NCBI RefSeq assembly: GCF_019456655.1
Contig: NZ_CP080332.1
Coordinates: 1,116,001 to 1,180,000, forward strand
DNA from: Mycolicibacterium diernhoferi
GTDB taxonomy: Bacteria; Actinomycetota; Actinomycetes; Mycobacteriales; Mycobacteriaceae
DNA length: 64,000 bases
Direction of reading: 5' to 3'
Shown: positions 19,441-28,327 of the stretch, piece by piece
Numbering within the stretch: position 1 is the first letter of the stretch
Layout of the letters: each line of letters begins with the position of its first letter
The notes under the pieces: model-generated
Database searches by the model: none
Seen by the model: the letters and a program-made list of their open reading frames with translations, nothing else
What the model was told of the DNA's origin: nothing
Program-made: the position numbers and the translations under genes

Positions 19441-20723
19441 CTCCTAGCCCGGCTGTTCTCTAATTTATGCAGTTCGTTGGGGGTGGATTCGGAAGATGCT
19501 GCAGCGGTATCTAATGAGAGCGCGAGGCCAATCGCGCACCAGGCTGGTACGCCGATGAGTGTGTTGTTTTGAAACATCAAAACTTCAGTGCCATTGTGGA
19601 CCAGAAACAGCAGGAACAGTGCGGATCCAAATCGTCCGGCACCTGTCGTGGCTGTCGATAGACGCTTCCAAGCGGACAGCAAGAATGCGACTAGTAGACC
19701 TATGCCGAGCAAGCCGACCTGCATGTAGACCTGCAGGTAGTAATTGTGCGCTGACAGTTGGGTTGTAAGTACATCTCGCGGCAGGGCGCCGGCCCCTAGT
19801 CCAAAAATGGGTGTTTCACTTACTGCATGGAGGATTGACGGCCAGAGCACGTCTCTCCCGGATTCCACACGAGCGCCCGTCCACTCGCGAATTCTTACCG
19901 AAGCTTCGGCAATGAACGTCGAACGCTCGATATTCAGGAAGAACCAGATCGTCCCCAGGATGACTGAAGCCGATACTGTAATGCCGCCAATCCAATATGC
20001 TCGCTTAGGAAGGCGCGTTGCGCAGTAGAAGGCGACAATAAACAGCACAGAGTCTACGATCAGTGAGCGAACCTCGAAGCTGAGCGCAATTGCCATTCCA
20101 GATAAGAAGAACAGTGTGGCAATTAATCCGCCGTTCGACTCCTGTCGCCGCATCAAGACCAAGTATCCGAATGCCACCACATAAAGCAGGGTGGCGCCCG
20201 CGGCGTTCATGGTGAAATTGGCTGTACTGATAGCTACTACGTTGGTAAGGACGATTATGATGATCAGCGCCCGAACCGATGCGAATTGCAGGATCGCAGA
20301 ACCATAGACTGCAAATGTGATAAACGCTGTGCCAGTGCATAGTAAAGCTGTGGTATGCACGTAACCTTGGCTTTGATTCGTTCCCAGCCAGCTGCTTAGC
20401 GCATACACGGCAGTGAAGATCATCAACAGTAAAGCCGGCCGTGCAATGTCCTTGATGCGGATGAGTACCAAGGGCAGGAGCAATGCTGTGACGCCGAGCA
20501 GCAACGGCCCTCGAATGCTCGGTTCGAGTACGACGATCGTGGGGTAAGCGATAAGGACAAGTGCTAGCGGGGTGACAATCGGGCTGAAATCGCGCTCCGC
20601 GGACCGTGCAGATTCGCGAGATCTCGCTCGTTGCTGTCTACCTGCGGTCGAATTGCCAATTGGCGCAAGTGCTGGCGGCGGATCGTGGGTGCTCGAGACA
20701 TCGTCGATGTTACGGGGGCTCAC
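19431..20723 (-). CDS. O-antigen ligase/polymerase-like protein (Wzy)
   Basis: Predicted polymerase joining lipid-linked repeat units outside the membrane. The protein has about ten or more membrane helices and the family region near the end: FGLGAGALPRDVLTTQ with HNYYLQVYMQVGLLGIGLL. The frame is open back to 20876, but that start would lie deep inside the BY-kinase gene. The GTG at 20723, five bases after the kinase stop with a weak GAAGG upstream, is preferred (430 residues). The first ~50 residues are polar. Low sequence conservation is normal for Wzy, so the call rests on topology, the ligase motif and position. Confidence 0.82.
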   Translation of the reverse strand: MSPRNIDDVSSTHDPPPALAPIGNSTAGRQQRARSRESARSAERDFSPIVTPLALVLIAYPTIVVLEPSIRGPLLLGVTALLLPLVLIRIKDIARPALLLMIFTAVYALSSWLGTNQSQGYVHTTALLCTGTAFITFAVYGSAILQFASVRALIIIIVLTNVVAISTANFTMNAAGATLLYVVAFGYLVLMRRQESNGGLIATLFFLSGMAIALSFEVRSLIVDSVLFIVAFYCATRLPKRAYWIGGITVSASVILGTIWFFLNIERSTFIAEASVRIREWTGARVESGRDVLWPSILHAVSETPIFGLGAGALPRDVLTTQLSAHNYYLQVYMQVGLLGIGLLVAFLLSAWKRLSTATTGAGRFGSALFLLFLVHNGTEVLMFQNNTLIGVPAWCAIGLALSLDTAAASSESTPNELHKLENSRARSWH

Positions 20724-20727
20724 CTTC

Positions 20728-22152
20728 TCAATCGCCTTCGTGTGGCGTTGGGTTGGTTTGGCCTGTAGAGGAATGCTTGCCGCGGGCAGCAGGCTGACGT
20801 GGGCTGCTCTCTCCGTAGTAGCTGTAGCTGTAGGCGGCACTGCCGCTGGCAGGGACCATTGTGAAGACTGCGCCAAGCAGCGGTGCCCCTACACTTTCGA
20901 GGTTCGCGACTGCGTGGCCGATTTGCTCAGACTTCGTGTGTCCAGATCGCACCATCAAGAGCACGCCGTCGGCACCGGCGGCCAGTATTGCCGCGTCGGT
21001 GACCGCAAGCAGTGGCGTGGAATCGACAATCACGTAATCGAATTCGGCGCGAAGCTCAGCAAGAAGGCTCTTTGCGGCCTGTGATGCGAGGAGCTCACTG
21101 GGGTTAGGGGGGACGGCGCCGGATGTAAGTACGGTCAATCCCGAGAATCGCGACTTCTGTAACGCCTCGTTGAGAGTTGTTGCGCCACTGAGAACCGTGC
21201 TGAAGCCGACTGCACCGACTAGGTCCAGATACTTGTGCAGTGTGGGACGCCGGAGGTCTCCATCCACGATGACAACGTTGTTGCCGGCCTCTGCAAGTGC
21301 GAGTGCCACGTTGATTGTCGTTGTCGACTTGCCCTCGCTTGGAACTGAGCTCGTGAGAACTAGTACTCGCGGCGGGTTGTCTACCGACAGGAAGTGCAAG
21401 TTGGTACGGAGCTTCCGGAATGCCTCCGCGATGGCCGAGTTGTCATTATCGAAGGAGATTGCCGGCTGCTTCCGCCGTTCCTTATCAAGCGGAATGGATC
21501 CTACGAGCCCTGTGCCGGTGAGGTCTTCAAGCTGTTCTCGCTTCTTGACCGTGTTGTCCAGCATGTCGCGGGCCACTGCGAGGGCTATTCCAAGTGCGAT
21601 ACCCACCAGCAGGCCCAGGCCCATGTTGCGGGCGGTCCGCGGTACAACTGGCTTCTCAGGAATCGAAGCGCGCTGCTCAACGACCACGCGCGAATCGGGA
21701 GTTGTTGCGCCTTCCGGAGTCTCGAGTTCGCGCACCATGTTCACGAACTCATCAGACAGTGCGTTTGCTATATCGCGGGCTTGCACGGGTGATGGATCGA
21801 GAACGTCGACATTGATCAGAACTGTGTCGAGCTTCGCTTTTGCCTTGATTGCCGATTGCAGTTCGGCTGGCCGCATATCGAGCCCTAGCTTATCTATCGT
21901 TCGCCGCGCCAAAGTCTCCCCTTTGAGGAGCTCGGCGTAGGAGACTACGCGGTCTTGAGAGAACCGATTACCTTGGTACGTCTCGGAGACCGAGCCGCCC
22001 GCGGATGTCGACACGAAGAGCCTCGTTGAAGCCTGATAGAGCGGCGTGGTCAGGAAGGTGTAAGTCGCAGCGGCGGCGAGCGCGACCAATATGGTTACCG
22101 CCACGGTGATCCATCTGGATCGCAGCAGTTTCACATACTCCTGCAGGTTCAA
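20728..22152 (-). CDS. Polysaccharide co-polymerase fused to BY-type tyrosine kinase (Wzc-like)
   Basis: Controls chain length and export by cycles of tyrosine autophosphorylation. The order is an N-terminal Wzz domain (YVKLLRSRWITVAVTILV, first membrane helix near residues 15-35), an extracytoplasmic loop, a PxxP-type motif (EKPVVPRTARN) before a second helix, then the kinase. The kinase has Walker A TSSVPSEGKST (about 267-277), Walker A' VIVDGDLRRP and Walker B VIVDSTPLLAV. A C-terminal tyrosine cluster (YSYSYYG) is the autophosphorylation site. The TTG at 22152 has AAGGGG six bases upstream and is preferred over the GTG at 22194. It probably pairs with the phosphatase at 3685-4233. Confidence 0.93.
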   Translation of the reverse strand: MNLQEYVKLLRSRWITVAVTILVALAAAATYTFLTTPLYQASTRLFVSTSAGGSVSETYQGNRFSQDRVVSYAELLKGETLARRTIDKLGLDMRPAELQSAIKAKAKLDTVLINVDVLDPSPVQARDIANALSDEFVNMVRELETPEGATTPDSRVVVEQRASIPEKPVVPRTARNMGLGLLVGIALGIALAVARDMLDNTVKKREQLEDLTGTGLVGSIPLDKERRKQPAISFDNDNSAIAEAFRKLRTNLHFLSVDNPPRVLVLTSSVPSEGKSTTTINVALALAEAGNNVVIVDGDLRRPTLHKYLDLVGAVGFSTVLSGATTLNEALQKSRFSGLTVLTSGAVPPNPSELLASQAAKSLLAELRAEFDYVIVDSTPLLAVTDAAILAAGADGVLLMVRSGHTKSEQIGHAVANLESVGAPLLGAVFTMVPASGSAAYSYSYYGESSPRQPAARGKHSSTGQTNPTPHEGD

Positions 22153-22231
22153 CGCCAACCCCTTCGTTGCATACTGTTCAGGAACTCTGCCCACGGAGCA
22201 ATACCGCGGTTTCTCATGAGCCGCTCTAGGT

Positions 22232-24079
22232 TCAATTCGAGCATTCGGGCACTGATATCACGGATTGGACATCATCCACCAATGGCTGGGTCGGGACACG
22301 AGCCTTACCCGGTGATGCCGGTTCGGACAGCCGGAAACTCAGTTCGCCGGACTGGCCGGGCGGTATCGCCACCTGTATTTCGAAGGTGGGATGGTTGCGT
22401 TCGACCCCCGTGGCGACGGCGACCTTCTCGCCGTTCGACAGCGCGCTCTCAAGTTTTGCGCCGACAGTGCCGAGCAGTCGTACCGACGTCACCATGGTGC
22501 CGCTCGGTAGGTCTATGGGAATTTCCGGATTGAGTCCGGCGGCGCTGACTACATAGTCCGGCAGTGGGCCATCCGGCACAGCGTTCTTCAACCGCACTGT
22601 GACAGTCGACATCCGGGTCTCACCGGCGCATCGGTCGGCAACGTACTCGATCTCGCGTTCGAGGTAGTAGTCCATCTTGTTGCCGCCGAGGTTGTTGATC
22701 ACCACCTCTGCATACGGGGCTGCGTCGTCTGGAACGATATGCGCGAGAGGCGTCGTCTCCAGCAGTTCCTGTTCGGCGGGTACCGAACTCCATACGGAGA
22801 TCCGGCCCTGGCCGACCGCCTTACCGAGAGCGTCGAGTAGCGCCCGCGGCGACCCGACCGAACTCGTCATCTTCTTCACGACCTCGCTGGCTATATCCTG
22901 CAGATACTGCTTGCGGGCAACTTGGTCGTCCGGAAACCGGCTGTAAGCGGTCGATTCGGTCAGTTCGACGACGTTGTCTTTGGTGATCTGTTCGCCGTCG
23001 GCCAGGGTGACCGGACCCACCGCGCCCAACATGTAGCTGAGCGCGAACGGGTCGAGCGCGATGACGCCGTCGACATTCATGCCCGTCTGTTGGGCCCACA
23101 TGGACTTCCATATCTGTGCGGCATAGGGGAAGTGTGAGCTCATGTTGCTATTGCGGTAGTCGCCGAACGGATTGGCGTATCCGTAGTTCTGTTCGAACTC
23201 AGAACCGAGATCGATCGGAGTGAACGGCTTGTCGAGTTCGGTGTTGGTGCCCAACGTATCAACGGTCCCAGTGCCGTTGTCGAATCGCAGCACGCCGAAC
23301 CCGCCGAGCAGCCCGCCGGTGCCCCGGGCCTCGGCGTTGGTCTGGAAGGCCATGAAGTAGGTACGGGGTCCATCGGCACCCATCATCGGCGGAGCGAGAC
23401 GCGCCGCCAAAGCCGTGTTATCCAGCAGTCCGGCGATTTCCGCCGTCTGCTCCTGGAGCTGTGAGCGGGCGTCGGCGAGCACCGAGACGAACCGGGGATC
23501 GGAGATCGCCTGGGCGTCGGCATTGAGGCTCGTGGCTGCCTCCGCGAGCGTGCTGAGCTTCGGTTCCTCGGTGCGCAGTAGTTGCACGTCCACGCGGCTG
23601 CCGTCGATCAGGCGATCCGGGGACAGCGCCGTGCCGGCTTCGGCAGCGGGTCTCAGCACATCGGTGGCAAGCCCGAGCACGACGTCCGAGATCTGCTGGC
23701 CGGACTCGAATGGACTGCCCAGCCAGGGTATGAACGCTGCCACCGTCCAGGGCAGGGAGTGGGTGGCATCGCTGGCCTCCTGCGCATGGAACTGAGCATG
23801 GTCCGCGAAGCGCAGTGCGTCCTCGGACTTTCCTTGCTGCAGCGCGGTTTTCGCGTGTTGGGCATTGGTGCGGGCCTGCTCCAGGCCATTCTTCGCGTCA
23901 ACGCCGCTCTTGGCGAGCCAACCGATGAAGGCGGCCATCACCACGAGGGCCGCAAGACTGCCCAGCAGGATTGAGCGGCGGTGTCGCCTCAAGGCTTCAC
24001 GGAGACGGTCGAGTCTCTCGTGTCGATCCTCGGCTGACAGGTCACGGTCGTCATCATCGACATGTTCGAATTTCGGCAC
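22232..24079 (-). CDS. DUF4012 domain-containing membrane protein
   Basis: A 615-residue protein with a charged cytoplasmic N-terminus, one membrane helix (about 36-56) and a large extracytoplasmic domain. The helical segment at about 60-220 is probably coiled. The DUF4012 core begins near RTYFMAFQTNAEARGTGGLLGGFGVL and continues through a long beta-rich region. The function is not established; DUF4012 proteins are frequent in actinobacterial polysaccharide clusters, and a role in assembly or attachment of the polymer is inferred. It sits directly upstream of the BY-kinase gene and is probably cotranscribed with it. Confidence 0.85.
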   Translation of the reverse strand: MPKFEHVDDDDRDLSAEDRHERLDRLREALRRHRRSILLGSLAALVVMAAFIGWLAKSGVDAKNGLEQARTNAQHAKTALQQGKSEDALRFADHAQFHAQEASDATHSLPWTVAAFIPWLGSPFESGQQISDVVLGLATDVLRPAAEAGTALSPDRLIDGSRVDVQLLRTEEPKLSTLAEAATSLNADAQAISDPRFVSVLADARSQLQEQTAEIAGLLDNTALAARLAPPMMGADGPRTYFMAFQTNAEARGTGGLLGGFGVLRFDNGTGTVDTLGTNTELDKPFTPIDLGSEFEQNYGYANPFGDYRNSNMSSHFPYAAQIWKSMWAQQTGMNVDGVIALDPFALSYMLGAVGPVTLADGEQITKDNVVELTESTAYSRFPDDQVARKQYLQDIASEVVKKMTSSVGSPRALLDALGKAVGQGRISVWSSVPAEQELLETTPLAHIVPDDAAPYAEVVINNLGGNKMDYYLEREIEYVADRCAGETRMSTVTVRLKNAVPDGPLPDYVVSAAGLNPEIPIDLPSGTMVTSVRLLGTVGAKLESALSNGEKVAVATGVERNHPTFEIQVAIPPGQSGELSFRLSEPASPGKARVPTQPLVDDVQSVISVPECSN

Positions 24080-24102
24080 TCAGCGCGCTTTCCAAATCAG
24101 AC

Positions 24103-24131
24103 GGCGCGGATCCGAACAACGGATCCGCGCC
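24103..24131. terminator. Hairpin between secreted-protein gene and DUF4012 gene
   Basis: GGCGCGGATCCG at 24103-24114 pairs perfectly with CGGATCCGCGCC at 24120-24131 around a 5-nt loop. It lies just downstream of the stop of the small secreted protein and upstream of the DUF4012 gene on the same strand. It may end or partly attenuate transcription into the polysaccharide operon. No long T-tract is present. Confidence 0.6.
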
Positions 24132-24162
24132 GGTGACGTCAGATTCTGTACAAAAGCCAAAA

Positions 24163-24639
24163 CTACTTGCAGCCTCGCCCGACGGAGAGGGTCGTGGTGC
24201 CGTACGGGCCGAGCTTGACGGAAGCTCCCAGGAAGCACGCCTCGAAGTTCAGGTTCTTGGTGAACCAGCTGTACGCCGGCTTCAGGAACCCCGGCACCAT
24301 GCTGAGCGGGGTAAAGACGAGAATGTTGGATCGTGCCGGCGGATTCGGGTTGGCCTTCCCGATCCACCACAGGTCGTTCTGGAAGATGCTCCGGACGATG
24401 CCGCCGGGTGTCGCACTGGCCGACGGGCCGGCCGCGGCAGCGACAAATGCGGTCGCGCAGGGTGCACCGCTGACCGTGACGCAGTCACTGTCGCCGAGCT
24501 GACCGAGCTGGCCGCCCAGTGCGCTGATCGGCGCCGGGGCGGGCTGCGCCTGCGCAACGGTCGTCGGCGTGAGCGTTGCTGCGGCCGCCATGGCGCAGGA
24601 CGCTACTCCGATATTGATCTTGCGGGCTAAAGCAGACAT
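24163..24639 (-). CDS. Small secreted protein, paralogue of 25356-25817
   Basis: Unknown function. The 158-residue product has a Sec-type signal peptide (about 1-30, cleavage near AQA-QPAP), an Ala/Pro-rich linker and a conserved C-terminal half. That half contains QNDLWWIGKAN, FTPLSMVPGFLKPAYSWFT, and an ending LGPYGTTTLSVGRGCK with cysteines that could form a disulphide. It shares leader sequence, ribosome binding site (AGGGGGACGA) and promoter with the paralogue 700 bases upstream. Extracellular or cell-wall location is inferred. Confidence 0.8.
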   Translation of the reverse strand: MSALARKINIGVASCAMAAAATLTPTTVAQAQPAPAPISALGGQLGQLGDSDCVTVSGAPCATAFVAAAAGPSASATPGGIVRSIFQNDLWWIGKANPNPPARSNILVFTPLSMVPGFLKPAYSWFTKNLNFEACFLGASVKLGPYGTTTLSVGRGCK

Positions 24640-24672
24640 TTCGTCCCCCTGTATGGACCTGAAGTTGCGAAA

Positions 24673-24701
24673 AGCATCGCAGAGGTGGCGGACGCTGTCA
24701 A
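24673..24701 (-). promoter_or_regulatory. Promoter of the secreted protein gene (copy 1)
   Basis: On the minus strand TTGACA (24701-24696) is followed after 17 bases by GATGCT (24678-24673). The same hexamers with the same spacing occur upstream of the paralogue, and the flanking TGTGTTGACA context is also conserved. Conservation between the duplicates supports a real promoter or operator. Confidence 0.62.
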
Positions 24702-25355
24702 CACATAGCCGCAGCTAGCGGCACGTGTTTCGGCGGAAATTGGACGAAACGAATTGTTCATATGGATGCAATCGGCAACCTGGATTTTGCGAATGGAGTA
24801 TTCGCACTAACAGGACGGGCGTGCCGAAAATTGCTGTGAAACACGCTTCGTTGATAGTTCGCTGGTGTCAGGCTGCGTCGCTTAGGTTGCGAGATCTCTG
24901 TTCTGCGGTCACCTTTTGGTTATCTGTGCTGGTAGACAGGCTAAGCATTGGGGCGGCGGTCGTAACCACGGCTGGCGCAGGATGGGGGATCGGCCATGGG
25001 CACGAAGCGATATTGACGTTGCTGCCGATATTTCTCGGGGTGGGGAGGCTCTAACCGGAACGTCGCTGGAACACCGCTCGGCGGTGTTGTTCGGGTCGTT
25101 CGCGTACCAGGGCGTAGATTCGGCACGTGTCCAGCGAGAGATGTCGGTGCGGTCATGAGCGCGCCGCGCACGAGCACTATCGCTCAGGATCGGAGTGCGC
25201 TGTGTGCGCGCCGGGGCAGTGCCCGACCTACAGCGATCCCCGTGGGCCCTGGTGGCGGCGGCTGATCCCCGGTGGCCGGCGCGAAGGGAATCCTGCCAAA
25301 GACTGAATCCCGCACCGCTGCAAGCGATACGGGACTCAGGGGTAAAGCTGGCGGG
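24702..25355. other. Intergenic region between the paralogous secreted-protein genes
   Basis: About 650 bases with no supported gene. Small frames on both strands (such as plus 24725-25054) lack ribosome binding sites and family motifs. The region is probably leftover sequence from the duplication plus upstream regulatory DNA. Confidence 0.4.
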
Positions 25356-25817
25356 TTAGTTGCAGCCGCGGCCGACGGACAGCTTCGTGGTGCCGTACGG
25401 CCCGAGCGTCGCGGTCAGGCCGAACACGCAGACCTCGAGATCCCATTTGGCGGTGAACCAGCCGTACAGCGGCTTGAGGAAACCGGGCACCAGGCTCATC
25501 GGGGTGAACTCCAGGATGGTGGAGCGGGGCTTATCGTTGGCCCGGCCGAGCCACCAGAGCTTGTTCTGGATGAGGTTGTCGGGGAAGCCGGGGTTGGAGG
25601 CGGCCGCCGCCAGCGCGGCGGCGCTCGGCAGCCCGATCGGCGCGCACGAGGTCGTCGCGGTCGGCACACACTGCGCCGACCCGACCTGGGAGCCCAGCGA
25701 GCCGGTGGGCGCGGCCTCGGTGTCCGCATGGGCCACTGAAACCGGCAGCAGAGTTGCTGCGGCGGCAACTGCCCCGGCGGCGATACCGATGTTCATTCTT
25801 CGAACCATGGCCGACAT
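25356..25817 (-). CDS. Small secreted protein, paralogue of 24163-24639
   Basis: The 153-residue product starts at ATG 25817, preceded by AGGGGGACGA; an in-frame extension to 25976 has no such support. A signal peptide (about 1-31, ending SVAHA) leads into a low-complexity stretch and a C-terminal half closely matching its neighbour: QNKLWWLGRAN, FTPMSLVPGFLKPLYGWFT, then LGPYGTTKLSVGRGCN. Divergence is concentrated in the linker, so the C-terminal domain is the functional unit. Function unknown. Confidence 0.8.
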   Translation of the reverse strand: MSAMVRRMNIGIAAGAVAAAATLLPVSVAHADTEAAPTGSLGSQVGSAQCVPTATTSCAPIGLPSAAALAAAASNPGFPDNLIQNKLWWLGRANDKPRSTILEFTPMSLVPGFLKPLYGWFTAKWDLEVCVFGLTATLGPYGTTKLSVGRGCN

Positions 25818-25848
25818 TCGTCCCCCTATTGCGTCGAAAGTTGGGAAA

Positions 25849-25877
25849 AGCATCACAGAACGGCGGGCGCCTGTCAA
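25849..25877 (-). promoter_or_regulatory. Promoter of the secreted protein gene (copy 2)
   Basis: TTGACA (25877-25872) and GATGCT (25854-25849) with 17-base spacing on the minus strand, matching copy 1 in both hexamers and spacing. The leader to the ATG at 25817 is about 25 nt. Confidence 0.62.
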
Positions 25878-26303
25878 CACATACGCGCAGCTCACAGGCC
25901 GATTTGCAGTCGATATAGCCATCACACGCAACATCTTGTGGTTTGCGTCGAATTTCTGATCGCAATGGTGATTCATTCGCTGAGAACCGCGGGCGGGGGC
26001 GCGATCAGTGGCTGCCGAGTCGTTCGCTGGGCCGGGTCTGCTCGCTCCGTCGGACTGTCGAAGTCTTTGCTGTATTTACGCGGATGTCTATTAAAGGCTG
26101 GTGGCGGTAGGTAGGTGCCGACCGATGGGGTCCGCTCGAGTAGGTCCCTCGCCGCGCGTGACCCCGTGGACCCGGAGGAATGTGAGGAGCGCTCGCGCCA
26201 GTTATTGACGTTGCTGTCAACTGCGCCATATCTACGCCCACCTGGAGACCTTGTCGCCGGGGCGAAACCCAAATGGCCCGTTGGCGAAAGCCGGTGGCTG
26301 CCC
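25878..26303. other. Intergenic region before the right-hand EEP gene
   Basis: About 425 bases without a supported gene. A plus-strand frame through 26115-26300 is open but has no family signature and continues antisense into the next gene, so I treat it as non-coding. Confidence 0.4.
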
Positions 26304-27218
26304 TCAGTGCAGCACCACGGTCGCTGCCAACGCCAGATGATCGGACCCGGCGACGGACACCGTGCGCATCGACGTCGCCACCGCATCCCGGGTCAGAATG
26401 TGGTCGACGGCCAGGAACGGCGGGATCGGAAGATGGCACGGATACGTCCGCGTCAGCCCGGCGTGGACCTGCGCCGCCCCGTCGCGGTAGCCGTCGCGCA
26501 GCAGCCGGCGGAACTCGCGGACGTCGGGGGTGGCGTTGAGGTCGCTGCCGACGATCACCGGGCCGGCGGCCGGGACGGCACGCAGCGCGGGTCCCAGCCG
26601 GCGGATGTCCTCGCGCCACGACGTGAAAGCCGAACGCGGTGGCGGCATATGGGTGGACACCACCGTCATCTCGGTCTCGGGTGCCTGCACCCGTGCATGG
26701 ATGAAGCCGCGGCTGAAACTCTCGTCGCTGCCGGAATCGGTGATCGGGAATCGGCTCCACAACCCCACCCCGGCGGCCTTGTCGCGGGGCCGCAGCGTCG
26801 AGTACGGGAATTCCGTTGCCAGCAAGGGTGATAGCGCCTCCGCCAGTTCTCCGGTGAGCTCCTGTACGGCCAGGATGTCGGCACTTTCGATGGCCAGCCG
26901 AGCCACCGCGGCGGGCTCGGCCTTACCGAGATAGAGGTTCGCCGACAGGAACCGCACGGTGGCGCCGGGCCCGGGCAAGCGAGCACCGAGGTACCAGGGC
27001 AGGTGCACGGCCACCGCCGCGACCGTCAGCGCCGCGGAAACCGCGACCGGCCCCCAGTGCCCGGACAGCCCGAACACCACCGCCGCCACCGGGGCCGCCG
27101 GCATCAGATATGGGGACAGCGCCGCGGTGGCCACCACCCAGCGATTGCCGGCCGCCAGGAACCGTGCGGCCAATGCGGTGGCAGCGAGCAGCAGCAGGAG
27201 CCAACCCAGAACCAGCAT
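26304..27218 (-). CDS. Membrane-anchored endonuclease/exonuclease/phosphatase family protein (right copy)
   Basis: Paralogue of the protein at 2660-3700, with the same layout: about three N-terminal hydrophobic helices followed by an EEP-fold domain. The domain shows VRFLSANLYLG, VIVGSDLNATPDVREF, LAVDHILTRD and SDHLALAATVVL. Compared with the left copy the metal-site motif reads GSDLNAT instead of GDFNAT. The frame opens at TTG 27236, but ATG 27218 (304 residues) is the likelier start. Both copies have the same orientation and bracket the polysaccharide island. Substrate unknown. Confidence 0.8.
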   Translation of the reverse strand: MLVLGWLLLLLAATALAARFLAAGNRWVVATAALSPYLMPAAPVAAVVFGLSGHWGPVAVSAALTVAAVAVHLPWYLGARLPGPGATVRFLSANLYLGKAEPAAVARLAIESADILAVQELTGELAEALSPLLATEFPYSTLRPRDKAAGVGLWSRFPITDSGSDESFSRGFIHARVQAPETEMTVVSTHMPPPRSAFTSWREDIRRLGPALRAVPAAGPVIVGSDLNATPDVREFRRLLRDGYRDGAAQVHAGLTRTYPCHLPIPPFLAVDHILTRDAVATSMRTVSVAGSDHLALAATVVLH

Positions 27219-27267
27219 CAGCGGACAACCCGGCAAAGGGGAAACCCGCTGTCGTGCAACGGAAGAA

Positions 27268-28152
27268 CTACTGCTTGATGTAGGTGACCAGGCTGACGTC
27301 GAGTGCCTCGTCGAGGTAGTAGTACTGGCAGCCGGTCAGGTACTTCATGTAGTCGTTGTAGTGCTGCTCGCCGGCGGCCGCGATGGCCTGCTCCTTGTTG
27401 TGCTCCAGGCGAGCGGCCCAGATGCCGAGGGTCTTGATGTAGTGGTTGCGCAGGGACAGCGGCTCGGGCACGGTGAAGCCGGCCTTCACACCGTGGTCCA
27501 CCAGCATCTGCGTGCTCGGGATGCGGCCGCCGGGGAAGATCACCTCGGCCATGAACTTGGCGAACCGGGCCAGCTCGAACGTCAGCTTCTTGCCGCGCGC
27601 CCGCAGATCGTCGGGGTGGTAGCCGCAACTGCTCTGGATGGTCATCCGGCCGTCCGTGGGCAGGATGTCGTAGCTGTTCTTGAAGAAGTCGTCGAAGCGC
27701 TCGAACCCGAAGTGCTCGATGGCCTCGATGGAGACGATGCGGTCGACGGGGGAGTGGAATTGCTCCCAGCCCTCCAGCCGGACGTCGAAGGTGCGGTCAC
27801 TGTCGACCCCGCTGAGCAGCTGATCGCAGTACGCCTTCTGGTTCTTGCTCAGCGTCAGCCCGATGACGTTGACGTCGTACTTCTCCCGTGCGCGTTGCAG
27901 CGTCAGGCCCCAGCCGCAGCCCACCTCCAGCAGTGTCATGCCCGGCTTGAGATCGAGCCGGTCCAGATGCTGGTCGACGTTGGCGATCTGAGCCTCGGAC
28001 AGCGTGACGCTGGGCCCGGTGAAGTAGGCGCAGCTGTACTTGCGGGTCGGGTCCTGGAAGACGCCGAAAAAGTCGTCGGACAGGTCGTAGTGTGCCTGGA
28101 TCTCTTCGAAGTGCGGCCGCAGTTCCGCAGTGCCGGTTGAGTTGTCAGACAT
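27268..28152 (-). CDS. Mycolic acid methyltransferase (MmaA4/Hma-like)
   Basis: SAM-dependent enzyme modifying the meromycolate chain while it is carried on AcpM. The 294-residue product from ATG 28152 has the family pattern: [20 protein letters not shown], motif [25 protein letters not shown] and [30 protein letters not shown] and [14 protein letters not shown] follow. The QSS/YHP segment and C-terminal SLVTYIKQ resemble MmaA4 (Hma), which hydroxylates rather than cyclopropanates. The exact product cannot be fixed without biochemistry. Synteny with Rv0642c, immediately beyond rplA in M. tuberculosis, supports the assignment. Confidence 0.88.
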   Translation of the reverse strand: MSDNSTGTAELRPHFEEIQAHYDLSDDFFGVFQDPTRKYSCAYFTGPSVTLSEAQIANVDQHLDRLDLKPGMTLLEVGCGWGLTLQRAREKYDVNVIGLTLSKNQKAYCDQLLSGVDSDRTFDVRLEGWEQFHSPVDRIVSIEAIEHFGFERFDDFFKNSYDILPTDGRMTIQSSCGYHPDDLRARGKKLTFELARFAKFMAEVIFPGGRIPSTQMLVDHGVKAGFTVPEPLSLRNHYIKTLGIWAARLEHNKEQAIAAAGEQHYNDYMKYLTGCQYYYLDEALDVSLVTYIKQ

Positions 28153-28327
28153 GAAAGCGCTTGCCCTCTCGATCGTGCACTGCGGTGCCCACCATGTTTC
28201 TGGTGCCCGCTTGACGCGGAACCCTACCCGCAGTAGTGCCATTCCTGCGGGATGCCCGCAGCGTGTCATTGATGTCCGCGCGGGCCGTGTCTTGACCCGG
28301 CGCGCAGCGTTTCTTTAAGTTGTCGAA

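Noticed and set aside
24725..25054. Plus-strand frame between the secreted-protein paralogues, with one hydrophobic stretch
   Set aside because: No ribosome binding site, odd residue use and no recognisable family; a single hydrophobic run is not enough.
26115..26831. Plus-strand frame of 238 codons antisense to the right EEP gene
   Set aside because: Mostly a shadow of the EEP coding sequence, without motifs or start support.
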